From Mucilaginibacter corticis (GTDB lineage Bacteria; Bacteroidota; Bacteroidia; Sphingobacteriales; Sphingobacteriaceae), in contig NZ_VLPK01000003.1 in the NCBI RefSeq assembly GCF_007558865.1, positions 124,001 through 188,000 on the forward strand: 64,000 bases of DNA, read 5' to 3'. The translations under genes were made by a program, and so were the position numbers. The notes below the pieces were generated by a model. That model saw only the letters and a program-made list of their open reading frames with translations. It was not told the DNA's origin and ran no database searches. Every line of letters starts with the position of its first letter. Positions within the stretch are counted from its first letter, which is position 1. Positions 8,877 to 16,708 of this stretch are shown here, piece by piece.

Positions 8877-10178
8877 TCAACTTTTTTTTCGGATTTTCTT
8901 TTCTTGTTGATGCAAAGAAATTAGCAATACCAAACCAATCATAAAGAAAACACAAAGCATTAGTGCCGAGTTACGCATGTTCCCGGTAAGCTCTTCAATA
9001 AATCCAAAACTGAACATTCCGCCTACAATTGCCAGCTTCTCAGTCACATCATAAAAGCTAAAAAAAGATGCAGTATCGGGGATATTTTGAGGCAGGTATT
9101 TAGAATAAGTTGACCGGGAAAGCGATTGGATCCCTCCCATGATCAGGCCTACAATACCGGCTAAACCATAAAATTGAAATGCAGTTGTAGTTAAATAAGC
9201 ACCCACGCAAGCCAGTATCCAAACGACAACCACACCTGCCAGCACCAATACGTTACCATATTTCTCAGACAGCTTGGACATCAGGTTGGCGCCGCCGATG
9301 GCAACAAGCTGAATTATCAGCACAACTGTAATCAAGTTCGGCGTAGGCAAATTCAGTACTTTGGCGCCAAAACTTGCGGCAACCAGCATAATGGTTTGTA
9401 CGCCCATCGAGTAGAAAAAGAATGCTGGCAGATAACGTTTTAACAAAGGCATATTCTTAACCTGCTGCCATACTTTCCCTAACTCAATAAAACCGCCCTT
9501 TATAATATTTTGATGATTGGAATGTGCATTGGGGCTGCCTTTTGGCAATACAGTGAATGGAATGTATGCGAACCCTATCCACCACACCCCTACCATCAAA
9601 AATGATAGCTGCGCCGCGCCAGATGCTGATAACCCAAAGTTTTTTGGAAAAAGTACAAATACAAAACAAATGATCTGTAGTAAAACGCTGCCTATGTAAC
9701 CATAGGTAAAGCCTTTAGCGCTTACTTTATCCTGCATATCCAACGTTGCAATTTCGGGCAGGTATGAATTATAAAATACAAACCCGCCGGTATAACCTAT
9801 TGCCGCGAGGCCAAAACAAATGATACCAAACTCTAAAGTACTCAGCTTAAAAAAGAATAGACAGCAGCATGATATTGCACCCAGCCACGTAAAGCACTTC
9901 ATGAAGATCTTTTTGTTTCCCTGGTAATCGGCTATCGAGGTCAAAATGGGTAACAGCAGTGCCACAATCAGGTAAGATGCAGCAAGAGCGTAATCTGACA
10001 AAGCTGTATTTACAAAACTTTTACCGAAAAACATCACCCTATCCCCGGTAGCTTTATTAGCTGTTATAGCCACGTAATAAGCCGGAAAAATAGTTGATGT
10101 AATAACCAGGTTATATGCCGAGTTAGCCCAATCAAAGAAGGCCCAGGCGCGAATAGTTTTTTTATCGTTCTTCTCCAC
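8877..10178 (-). CDS. MFS transporter, UMF1 family (copy 1, GTG start)
   Basis: 433-residue inner-membrane protein with about 12 hydrophobic segments. 'R-A-W-A-F-F-D-W-A-N-S-A-Y-N-L-V-I-T-S-T' at the N-terminus is the signature of the UMF1 / Atg22-like family of the major facilitator superfamily; substrates of bacterial members are not established. 'Q-S-L-S-R-S-T-Y-S-K' and 'A-S-F-F-S-F-Y-D-V-T-E-K' are further family motifs. It starts with GTG (complement of 10176-10178), 30 bp after the paralog at 10209 and 12 bp before lutA, so the three are probably one operon. The pair aligns end to end, indicating tandem duplication. Confidence 0.88.
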   Translation of the reverse strand: MEKNDKKTIRAWAFFDWANSAYNLVITSTIFPAYYVAITANKATGDRVMFFGKSFVNTALSDYALAASYLIVALLLPILTSIADYQGNKKIFMKCFTWLGAISCCCLFFFKLSTLEFGIICFGLAAIGYTGGFVFYNSYLPEIATLDMQDKVSAKGFTYGYIGSVLLQIICFVFVLFPKNFGLSASGAAQLSFLMVGVWWIGFAYIPFTVLPKGSPNAHSNHQNIIKGGFIELGKVWQQVKNMPLLKRYLPAFFFYSMGVQTIMLVAASFGAKVLNLPTPNLITVVLIIQLVAIGGANLMSKLSEKYGNVLVLAGVVVVWILACVGAYLTTTAFQFYGLAGIVGLIMGGIQSLSRSTYSKYLPQNIPDTASFFSFYDVTEKLAIVGGMFSFGFIEELTGNMRNSALMLCVFFMIGLVLLISLHQQEKKIRKKS

Positions 10179-10208
10179 TGACTGATATCTTGAGTGAATA
10201 TTTCTTCA

Positions 10209-11543
10209 TTAAACTACTTCTGCATGTAATGTGGTCGATTCATTTTTAGCTTTCTTTTCGGCGGCAAATAAGGCTATCAATAATATCAGTCCGACAACAA
10301 AAAAGCAATCCAACGCTAATGCCGAATCGCGCATTTCGTGGGTATAATCCTCTACTAAAGCAAAAACAGCAAGGCCTACAACAATAGATAGTTTCTCAGT
10401 TGCATCATAAAAACTAAAATAAGATGCCGTATCCGGAATATTCTCGGGTAACAATTTGGCATATGTCGAACGGGATAAAGACTGGACGCCGCCCATTACT
10501 ATCCCAACTGCGAATGCCGCTACATAAAATTGATTTTGGTTAGAAATATAGTAAACACTCAAACAAGTCAATGTCCAAAAAACTACCAGAACTATTAGCG
10601 CTTTTGTATTACCATATTTATTTGAGGCTAAAGAAGTAAGCCACGCACCAATTATGGCTACCACTTGTATGATCAGGATAATAGTGATCAGGTCATCGTC
10701 TTTCATGTGTAATTCTTTTGCAGCAAATTCGGCAGCAACAAGCATAATGGTCTGCACACCTACAGAATAAAAGAAAAACGCAGGTAAAAATCGTTTAACT
10801 AAAGGCATATTTTTTATTTTACCGAACACCTTGCCCAACTCTTTAAACCCACCTGTAATTACGTTGAATTTATGGGATCCGGCGTTAGGCTCACCTTTAG
10901 GTAATATCTTAAAAGGAATAATGGCAAAACCTATCCACCATAAAAAAACAATGATAAAGGAGATCCGCGCCCCCATATCTTCAGTGATTCCAAATGAACT
11001 GTGGAATAACACCCCTACCAAACAAACCAATTGCACTACAATGCTGCCTGCAAAGCCATAGATAAAACCTTTGGCGCTAACGTCATTCTGTTTATCTAAT
11101 GTGGCTATTTGTGGCAGATAGGAGTTATAGAAAACAAATCCCCCGCAATAGCCAATGGTAGCTAAACCAAAGCATATCATTCCAAACTCTATCGGACCGC
11201 CTTCTTTTAAAAAGAACAAACCGGCGCATGCCAAAGCACCTACCCAGGTAAATAATTGAAGGTATAATTTTTTAGCTCCGCGATAATCAGCAATTGATGT
11301 TAGTATTGGTAATAAAAGTACAATGAGCAAGTACGATACTGCTAAAATGTAATTTTGCAATACGGTATTAACAAACTTATGACCAAAGAAGCTAACCGTG
11401 TTTTTACCGTAAACGGTATTAGCTGTAATGCCTACGTAATATGCGGGGAAAATGGTGGACGTGATCACCATGTTGTATGACTGGTTTGCCCAATCGAACA
11501 TACACCATGCCCAAATAGTTTTCTTGTTGTTTTTTTCTTCCAT
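10209..11543 (-). CDS. MFS transporter, UMF1 family (copy 2)
   Basis: 444-residue paralog of the gene at 8877, with the same N-terminal signature ('I-W-A-W-C-M-F-D-W-A-N-Q-S-Y-N-M-V-I-T-S-T') and the same 12-segment layout. 'G-G-V-Q-S-L-S-R-S-T-Y-A-K-L-L-P-E-N-I-P' matches copy 1 nearly residue for residue, while surface loops differ. ATG start at 11543; the first gene of the probable operon with copy 1 and lutA. The two may be redundant, have split substrates, or work together. The neighbourhood suggests an organic acid or related metabolite, but that is a guess from the single LutA neighbour. Confidence 0.88.
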   Translation of the reverse strand: MEEKNNKKTIWAWCMFDWANQSYNMVITSTIFPAYYVGITANTVYGKNTVSFFGHKFVNTVLQNYILAVSYLLIVLLLPILTSIADYRGAKKLYLQLFTWVGALACAGLFFLKEGGPIEFGMICFGLATIGYCGGFVFYNSYLPQIATLDKQNDVSAKGFIYGFAGSIVVQLVCLVGVLFHSSFGITEDMGARISFIIVFLWWIGFAIIPFKILPKGEPNAGSHKFNVITGGFKELGKVFGKIKNMPLVKRFLPAFFFYSVGVQTIMLVAAEFAAKELHMKDDDLITIILIIQVVAIIGAWLTSLASNKYGNTKALIVLVVFWTLTCLSVYYISNQNQFYVAAFAVGIVMGGVQSLSRSTYAKLLPENIPDTASYFSFYDATEKLSIVVGLAVFALVEDYTHEMRDSALALDCFFVVGLILLIALFAAEKKAKNESTTLHAEVV

Positions 11544-11669
11544 GTAGAAGCTAAAAGTATATATTTTTTGGCAGTTACAAAACTATGCTTTGTTGGTGAT
11601 AAGCATCATTTTTACTTATAACGCGGTTTCCGTTTTGGTGGAGTTTTTTGTTAGCCGGACTTACTCTAA

Positions 11670-12182
11670 TTATTTTAACAAAGCATATAAATGCTCATCC
11701 ATAACCTCACCATTTTTTACTATCGCATTTTTAAGGATTCCCTCTTTTTTAAAACCCGCTTTCTCGAGAACACGCATAGAGGCCGGGTTATTATCATTTA
11801 CAATTGCCTGGATCCGGATGATATCAAAATTATGAAAGGCATAGTTTGTAATTAAATTGACGGCTTTAGTCATGATTCCTTTGCGCCAGTGATCCTGGCC
11901 GAGCCAATAACCCAAGGTGAATGTTTTATAATGAATATCGTGTTCTGGTTTTAGTTCTATAGCTCCCGCTACCTGTTCGTTAATAACAATGGCAAAATTT
12001 GTTATGGGACTTTGATCATGCAGCATTACTACCCAATTAGCTGCATCGGCCAAGGTATAGGGATATGGGAAGCGGTCAAATAAATAGCGCGAAATATTGT
12101 TGTTATTTGCCTGTTGCTGCAATGATATCTCATCGCCGGCTTGCCATTGCCTTAATATGAATGTATTTCCTTTCAGTTCCAT
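11670..12182 (-). CDS. GNAT family N-acetyltransferase (RimJ/RimL type)
   Basis: 170-residue cytoplasmic acetyltransferase of the RimJ/RimL/SpeG-like GNAT group. The N-terminal 'F-I-L-R-Q-W-Q-A-G-D', the acetyl-CoA-binding segment 'L-G-Y-W-L-G-Q-D-H-W-R-K-G-I-M-T-K-A', and 'A-I-V-N-D-N-N-P-A-S-M-R-V-L-E-K-A-G-F' are the classical motifs. The acceptor substrate is unknown. It follows the antiporter gene by 12 bp on the same strand, so the two are probably co-transcribed; no functional link is obvious. Confidence 0.9.
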   Translation of the reverse strand: MELKGNTFILRQWQAGDEISLQQQANNNNISRYLFDRFPYPYTLADAANWVVMLHDQSPITNFAIVINEQVAGAIELKPEHDIHYKTFTLGYWLGQDHWRKGIMTKAVNLITNYAFHNFDIIRIQAIVNDNNPASMRVLEKAGFKKEGILKNAIVKNGEVMDEHLYALLK

Positions 12183-12194
12183 ATAATTGGGTAT

Positions 12195-13433
12195 TTACTT
12201 CTTTAGTCGTTTTACTATCCACGGCAAGGTAAGCCCCTGGCCCAGTAAAGAAAGCAATACCACAGCGATAGACAGAAAAACAATCTCGTTTCGCATAGGA
12301 AAAGGTGCGCCATTCTCCAGGGTGACAGGTAAGCCTATCGCGATTGCTAACGAAACAATGCCCCGCATACCCGACCAGGTAATAATAAAACTTGTCTTTG
12401 AATCAAACAAGGCATCCTCACTAACTTTACGTTTACCTTCAAAAGCTCTTTGCAGATCGAATTGCTGAAGGTAAACCCTGATCAATCTTATTACGATAGT
12501 TACAGCAGTTATAATTGCTGCATAACCAATAAACGGCCATATTTGAGCCGATGCCATATGCTTCAACACTAAAGGAAACTGTAAGCCTATCAGCAGGAAA
12601 ATAAGTCCGTTAAGCAAGAATGTGATCACTTCCCAAAAGTAACGGGACTGCTCTTTAAACTTCTCCGGGAACTTTTCACGACTTAGGCGCGACATCCCCA
12701 AGCCTAACACGACTACACCGATAACACCTGATACATGAAAATGCTCGGCTACAAGGTAAGTTACAAATGGCATTAAAAGCAGCAAACTTGCCACTACCAT
12801 GGCATTGCCTTTAAAATATCTTAGTGTATAAGCCAATATTCTTGCCATTACTACCCCGATCACGAAGCCGCCGCCCAATACAATTAAAAATTGCACAATA
12901 CCTTTCCACCAAACAAAGGCAATACCTGTAACCGCCGCCACAGCAAAACGATAAGCCACCAATGCCGAAGCATCATTAACCAGGCTTTCACCTTCAAGAA
13001 TGGTTACGGTTTTATGAGGCAGGCCCAAGCCCTTGGTGATTCCCATAGCGGCGACAGCATCGGTAGCCGAAAGAATAGCGCCTAATACAAAAGCCAGCGG
13101 CCATGAAAGGCCTGCTATGAGGTAATGCGCGGTAACGGCTATCCCGGCAGTTGTCAGGAACACCAATCCAATGGCCAGTGTGCCGATGGTATTACGGTTG
13201 GTACGGAACTCTGCAAACGAGATGTTGAACGCGGCATCATACAATAAGGGAGGCAGGAAAAGCAGCATAATGATATCCGGGTTCAGTTCGATACCCGGCA
13301 TGGCCGGTACAAAGCCAACACCTATGCCAACCAATAGCAGTAGCACAGGTACCGGGATCTTTACCTTTTCGGCAATGCCCGACGCCCCGATCATCAGCGC
13401 CATGATGACTAATATAACGGTGTAGTTTTCCAT
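12195..13433 (-). CDS. Na+/H+ antiporter, CPA1 (NhaP) family
   Basis: 412-residue inner-membrane protein with about 12 hydrophobic stretches. The motif 'E-G-E-S-L-V-N-D-A-S-A-L-V-A-Y' is the core ion-binding segment (the N-D pair) of cation:proton antiporter family 1, and 'G-A-I-L-S-A-T-D-A-V-A-A' and 'F-I-I-T-W-S-G-M-R-G-I-V-S-L-A-I-A' are the other signature segments. It should exchange Na+ or K+ for protons and so control cytoplasmic pH and salt. It is shorter than eukaryotic relatives and lacks the long cytosolic C-terminal tail. First gene of a two-gene unit with the acetyltransferase. Confidence 0.92.
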   Translation of the reverse strand: MENYTVILVIMALMIGASGIAEKVKIPVPVLLLLVGIGVGFVPAMPGIELNPDIIMLLFLPPLLYDAAFNISFAEFRTNRNTIGTLAIGLVFLTTAGIAVTAHYLIAGLSWPLAFVLGAILSATDAVAAMGITKGLGLPHKTVTILEGESLVNDASALVAYRFAVAAVTGIAFVWWKGIVQFLIVLGGGFVIGVVMARILAYTLRYFKGNAMVVASLLLLMPFVTYLVAEHFHVSGVIGVVVLGLGMSRLSREKFPEKFKEQSRYFWEVITFLLNGLIFLLIGLQFPLVLKHMASAQIWPFIGYAAIITAVTIVIRLIRVYLQQFDLQRAFEGKRKVSEDALFDSKTSFIITWSGMRGIVSLAIAIGLPVTLENGAPFPMRNEIVFLSIAVVLLSLLGQGLTLPWIVKRLKK

Positions 13434-13495
13434 CAGTTTAACAAAAGTATTATTGCCGGGTTAAACTACCAACGTTAATTGGTTTAATTGAAAAT

Positions 13496-13532
13496 AAAAA
13501 AGCCATTAACTGTATGAGTTAACGGCTTTTTT
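13496..13532 (-). terminator. Terminator behind tRNA-Leu(TAG)
   Basis: Inverted repeat just downstream of the minus-strand tRNA: arms around 13496-13511 and 13517-13532, with a 5-nt loop. The single mismatch is A-C on the plus strand but a G-T wobble on the minus strand. With the T-run, this fits a terminator for the tRNA. Confidence 0.85.
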
Positions 13533-13533
13533 G

Positions 13534-13615
13534 TGCGGAAGAAGGGACTCGAACCCCCACGCCGTGAAGCGCCAGATCCTAAGTCTGGTGCGGCTACCAA
13601 TTACGCCACTTCCGC
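13534..13615 (-). tRNA. tRNA-Leu, anticodon TAG
   Basis: On the minus strand the gene begins GCGGAAG and ends CTTCCGC plus discriminator A (82 nt), giving a full 7-bp acceptor stem. The anticodon loop is CTTAGGA, so the anticodon is TAG (reads CUN leucine codons). The long variable arm is typical of leucine tRNA, and the T arm carries GGTTCGAGTCC. CCA is not encoded. A TATCTTTG promoter element lies upstream and a hairpin terminator downstream. A partial inverted copy of its 3' end lies at 18367-18392. Confidence 0.97.
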
Positions 13616-13635
13616 TTTAGGATTTTTAAGAGCGA

Positions 13636-13643
13636 CAAAGATA
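13636..13643 (-). promoter_or_regulatory. -7 promoter element of tRNA-Leu(TAG)
   Basis: TATCTTTG on the minus strand, an exact match to the Bacteroidota -7 consensus TAnnTTTG, about 20 nt before the tRNA 5' end. The -33 TTTG is not clear. Confidence 0.6.
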
Positions 13644-13777
13644 TGATTATTTAAGTGATTTCACAGATATTTTTGTGAGATTTTGCCAATTGATGCGGAT
13701 TGCATTGATTCTAATAGAGTTAGCAATTCAATAAATTTTTCGGTTGAATGTACAATAGACAATATTAGTACATCATA

Positions 13778-14707
13778 TTATTGATTATAGATCTGGTAAA
13801 CGCCTACTATCTTCCTATTATTACCTACCAACACGTTAGTTATCTTCTTATCCATCATTAGACCCTCTATCTGGCTTACAAATTCGTCGCCGTCGACGAT
13901 TACGGGATTGGTCGTCATCATATCTTCAACAGATAGTTTGGATGCGTCGGGGTTTTTAAGCAGCGCTCGGCGCAGATCGCCATCGGTTATCAGGCCTGAT
14001 ATATGATTTTTATCACCTACGATTACCATACCAAGCTTACCTTCTGACATACGCAGCAGCACGTCTGTAAAATGTGCATCGGTTTGTATGAACGGCAAAT
14101 TATCTGTACGCATCAGGTCTTTTACTCGGGTAAGCAGTTTTCGGCCCAGACTGCCGCCCGGGTGAAAACGGGCGAAGTCTTCTTCCTGGAACTTGCGCGA
14201 CTCCATCAAAGCAATAGCCAGAGCATCGCCCATAACCAATGCTGCCGTGGTTGACGATGTTGGCGCCAATGCCAGCGGGCAGGCCTCGCGGGTAATTTTA
14301 ATGTTTAAATGGTGACGGCTATTTTTAGCGATAGTTGAATTAATATTACCTGTTATGCTGATAATCACGTTCTTATTCCATTTAAGGAATGGGATGACTT
14401 TTAACACTTCGTCAGTCTCGCCCGAGTACGAGATCAGGATCACTGCGTCTTCAGAACCGATTATACCCAGGTCGCCGTGAAAAGCATCGCCGGGGTGCAG
14501 AAAGAAGCTTGGCGTGCCTGTGCTTGACAGTGTAGCTGCTATCTTTTTACCGATCAATCCCGATTTACCAATGCCGATAACGATAACCTTACCGCTGCTG
14601 TTCAATATGGCCTCAACCACTGTAGTAAAACTATCGTCTATCAGCCCAACCACATGCTGCAGCGATTCTATCTCGACCTCAAAAACCCTTTTGGCAATAT
14701 CTTTCAT
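13778..14707 (-). CDS. kdsD: Arabinose-5-phosphate isomerase (KpsF/GutQ family)
   Basis: Converts D-ribulose 5-phosphate to D-arabinose 5-phosphate, the first step toward KDO for lipopolysaccharide. The 309-residue protein has an N-terminal SIS domain ('V-I-G-I-G-K-S-G-L-I-G-K-K-I-A-A-T-L-S-S-T-G-T', 'H-G-D-L-G-I', 'L-I-S-Y-S-G-E-T-D-E') and two C-terminal CBS domains (about 195-309). It sits 28 bp downstream of kdsA on the same strand; kdsA encodes the next enzyme, so together they form a KDO precursor operon. Start ATG at 14707. The intergenic region after its stop shows no clear terminator before the tRNA. Confidence 0.95.
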   Translation of the reverse strand: MKDIAKRVFEVEIESLQHVVGLIDDSFTTVVEAILNSSGKVIVIGIGKSGLIGKKIAATLSSTGTPSFFLHPGDAFHGDLGIIGSEDAVILISYSGETDEVLKVIPFLKWNKNVIISITGNINSTIAKNSRHHLNIKITREACPLALAPTSSTTAALVMGDALAIALMESRKFQEEDFARFHPGGSLGRKLLTRVKDLMRTDNLPFIQTDAHFTDVLLRMSEGKLGMVIVGDKNHISGLITDGDLRRALLKNPDASKLSVEDMMTTNPVIVDGDEFVSQIEGLMMDKKITNVLVGNNRKIVGVYQIYNQ

Positions 14708-14735
14708 GACCTCAACACACCCGGTTATACCTTAT

Positions 14736-15518
14736 TTAGTAGTTAATTAACGGTTTTATCACTTCTTCCAGTTGGTGCAGTTTAACCATGTTAGGGCCAT
14801 CGCTCAGTGCGTTGTCCGGGTCAGGGTGCGCTTCCATAAAGTAGCCGTCAGCGCCAAAAGCTTTAGCGGCAAGGGCCATCATAGGTACAAAGGTGCGGTC
14901 ACCGCCGGTTTTGCCCCCTGCCCCACCCGGGCGCTGTACAGAGTGCGTACAGTCCATACAAACAGGGTAGCCAAAGGCTTTCATGTCATAGATGTTCCTG
15001 AAATCGACAGCCAGGTTGTTATAGCCGTACATGTTGCCACGTTCGGTTAAAATAACCTGTTCATTACCGGCCTCAACAACCTTCTGTGCGGGGTAAAACA
15101 TATCCTGGCCTGATAAGAACTGCGCCTTCTTTACATTCACGATCTTGCCGGTTATCGCGGCAGCTACCAATAGGTCCGTTTGGCGGCATAGAAACGCCGG
15201 TATCTGCAGGATATCAACAACCTGTGCGGCTACAGCAGCCTGGTATGGCTCGTGGATATCTGTAGTAACAGGCAGGTTAAACTTCTCTTTTACGTTTTGC
15301 AGCATCTCCATGCCTTTCTCAATCCCCGGGCCGCGGTATGAATGTATGGAAGTGCGGTTAGCCTTATCAAACGATGATTTAAATACTACCTGTATCGGGT
15401 ACTTCTGCCCCAATTCAGCCACCTTATCGGCAACGGTATATAAAAGATCCTGGTTCTCCATTACACATGGGCCCAATATAAAAAACGGCTTCTGCCGTAT
15501 CTGTTCAAACAATGCCAT
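14736..15518 (-). CDS. kdsA: KDO-8-phosphate synthase, metal-dependent type
   Basis: Condenses arabinose 5-phosphate with phosphoenolpyruvate to KDO 8-phosphate. 'G-P-C-V-M-E-N', 'F-K-S-S-F-D-K-A-N-R-T-S', 'D-I-H-E-P', 'I-P-A-F-L-C-R-Q-T-D-L', 'D-C-T-H-S-V-Q-R-P' and 'F-M-E-A-H-P-D-P' are the active-site loops. C18 in G-P-C marks the metal-dependent class (E. coli-type enzymes have Asn there). I chose the ATG at 15518 (260 residues) because the longer frame starts with GTG at 15551 and adds a non-conserved 11-residue stretch. A CATCTTTG sequence just before the ATG resembles a -7 box with a very short leader. Co-transcribed with kdsD. Confidence 0.95.
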   Translation of the reverse strand: MALFEQIRQKPFFILGPCVMENQDLLYTVADKVAELGQKYPIQVVFKSSFDKANRTSIHSYRGPGIEKGMEMLQNVKEKFNLPVTTDIHEPYQAAVAAQVVDILQIPAFLCRQTDLLVAAAITGKIVNVKKAQFLSGQDMFYPAQKVVEAGNEQVILTERGNMYGYNNLAVDFRNIYDMKAFGYPVCMDCTHSVQRPGGAGGKTGGDRTFVPMMALAAKAFGADGYFMEAHPDPDNALSDGPNMVKLHQLEEVIKPLINY

Positions 15519-15773
15519 GGTGCAAAGATGAGAATTTTTATCATTAGCCACTAATCGCCTTTGTTTATTGCTAAAGACGTAGCGTTTGTCTTAAGAGAGT
15601 ATGACTACTGTACCAAACTGAATGTGTCCCGGTGATACATGTTGATACACCTGTTTTTGTAAATGCCTGATAATTAAAAAACTAATTTTGTGAAATTACT
15701 TTCATGATACATTTTGGTACAATTTTACAGTAAATTCATACTTAAAAATCTCGTAATATAATGCGCTATCCCG

Positions 15774-15781
15774 TACTTTTG
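15774..15781 (+). promoter_or_regulatory. -7 promoter element of hscB
   Basis: TACTTTTG matches the Bacteroidota -7 consensus TAnnTTTG and ends 4 nt before the hscB ATG. No good -33 TTTG was seen 19-21 nt upstream. The short leader is similar to that of kdsA. Confidence 0.5.
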
Positions 15782-15785
15782 CATT

Positions 15786-16319
15786 ATGATCAATTATTTT
15801 GACTTTTACGCCATTCCGCAATCATTCAATCCTGATACTGTACAGCTAAAAAAGAAGTTTTACGAGCTGAGTAAACAATATCATCCCGATTTTTACGCCA
15901 ACGAGGGTGAGGCTAAACAGCAGGAGATCCTGGAACTATCAACCCTGAACAACAAGGCTTATCAAACACTTTCAGACCCCAACAAGCGATTGGAATATAT
16001 TTTGCGCTTGCATGACCTGGTATCAGAAGGTGCTAAACCACAGCTGCCTTCAGATTTTTTAATGGAGATGATGGATATAAACGAACGTATTATGGAAGTT
16101 GAAGACGCTACCGAGTTAGGACACATAACCGGCGAAGTGCTTGCTATTGAAGGCGATATGAACGAAGAATTAAATACACTTACTACCTATTACGAACAAT
16201 TAGACGATACCGCCAAAGAAAGCCGTTTAAACGAAATTGCAAATGTGTACTACCGCCAAAAATATTTGTTGCGTATTAAGGAGAGCATGACCAATGTGTC
16301 GCAGCGGTTATCCATTTAG
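15786..16319 (+). CDS. hscB: Fe-S cluster assembly co-chaperone HscB
   Basis: 177-residue J-domain co-chaperone. Residues 1-75 are a J domain with H33-P34-D35 (the DnaK/HscA-stimulating motif) in 'K-Q-Y-H-P-D-F-Y'; residues 85-177 are a C-terminal helical bundle, as in HscB, which binds the scaffold IscU. 'E-L-S-T-L-N-N-K-A-Y-Q-T-L-S-D-P-N-K-R-L-E-Y' is the HscB version of the J-domain end. No other isc gene lies nearby, so hscB stands alone here. ATG start with a TAnnTTTG box immediately upstream. Confidence 0.92.
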   Translation: MINYFDFYAIPQSFNPDTVQLKKKFYELSKQYHPDFYANEGEAKQQEILELSTLNNKAYQTLSDPNKRLEYILRLHDLVSEGAKPQLPSDFLMEMMDINERIMEVEDATELGHITGEVLAIEGDMNEELNTLTTYYEQLDDTAKESRLNEIANVYYRQKYLLRIKESMTNVSQRLSI

Positions 16320-16708
16320 CCTATTAGTATAGGCCATCTTTTGTGGTTTTTCAGGATATCCGGTATGTATAAAAAAAATCCCTCAACATAAAATACCATA
16401 TGCACCGCTTTAGCATAAGTTGCCGGTAATGAACGACGCCCCTTCAATAACGATACTTAAGTAGAGAATTTTGTCACTTTTATGATATATTTACAATCTT
16501 TTATGATATATTTACAATATAAATATTAGTTGTACAACAAATTTGCCAACTTGCCGTTAGGTGAACAAATGAATATTTTTTTATAAGATTAAATATTCAC
16601 CTACCCCCCCTAAAATTAGTTATATAAAGCCATTTGATTAGTAAGATCACTAATTTACTAAACTGACTTTAGTCAATTCTACCAATTTATTTATTAACCA
16701 ATCTATTT
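16320..16708. other. Intergenic region with a 21-bp tandem repeat
   Basis: 389 bp, AT-rich, without a gene. It holds the perfect 21-bp tandem repeat at 16477-16518 and a loose inverted repeat (TAGGTGAA around 16557, TTCACCTA around 16600) upstream of the FAS1 lipoprotein gene at 16709. No RNA gene or coding frame was seen. Confidence 0.7.
16477..16518. repeat. Perfect 21-bp tandem repeat, two copies
   Basis: Copy 1 is 16477-16497 and copy 2 is 16498-16518; both read CTTTTATGATAT followed by ATTTACAAT without a mismatch. It lies 190 bp upstream of the FAS1 lipoprotein gene. Two helical turns per unit would place two binding sites on one DNA face. Confidence 0.9.

Noticed and set aside
15620..15715. 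Repeated TGATACA motifs between kdsA and hscB as an operator
   Set aside because: Three short, irregularly spaced copies; could be chance in an AT-rich region.
16477..16518. CRISPR or insertion-sequence end at the 21-bp repeat
   Set aside because: Only two adjacent units, no spacers, no transposase and no target-site duplication.
16557..16607. Inverted repeat TAGGTGAA...TTCACCTA as a terminator or operator
   Set aside because: 8-bp arms with a long AT-rich loop and alternative pairings; I judged it too weak.
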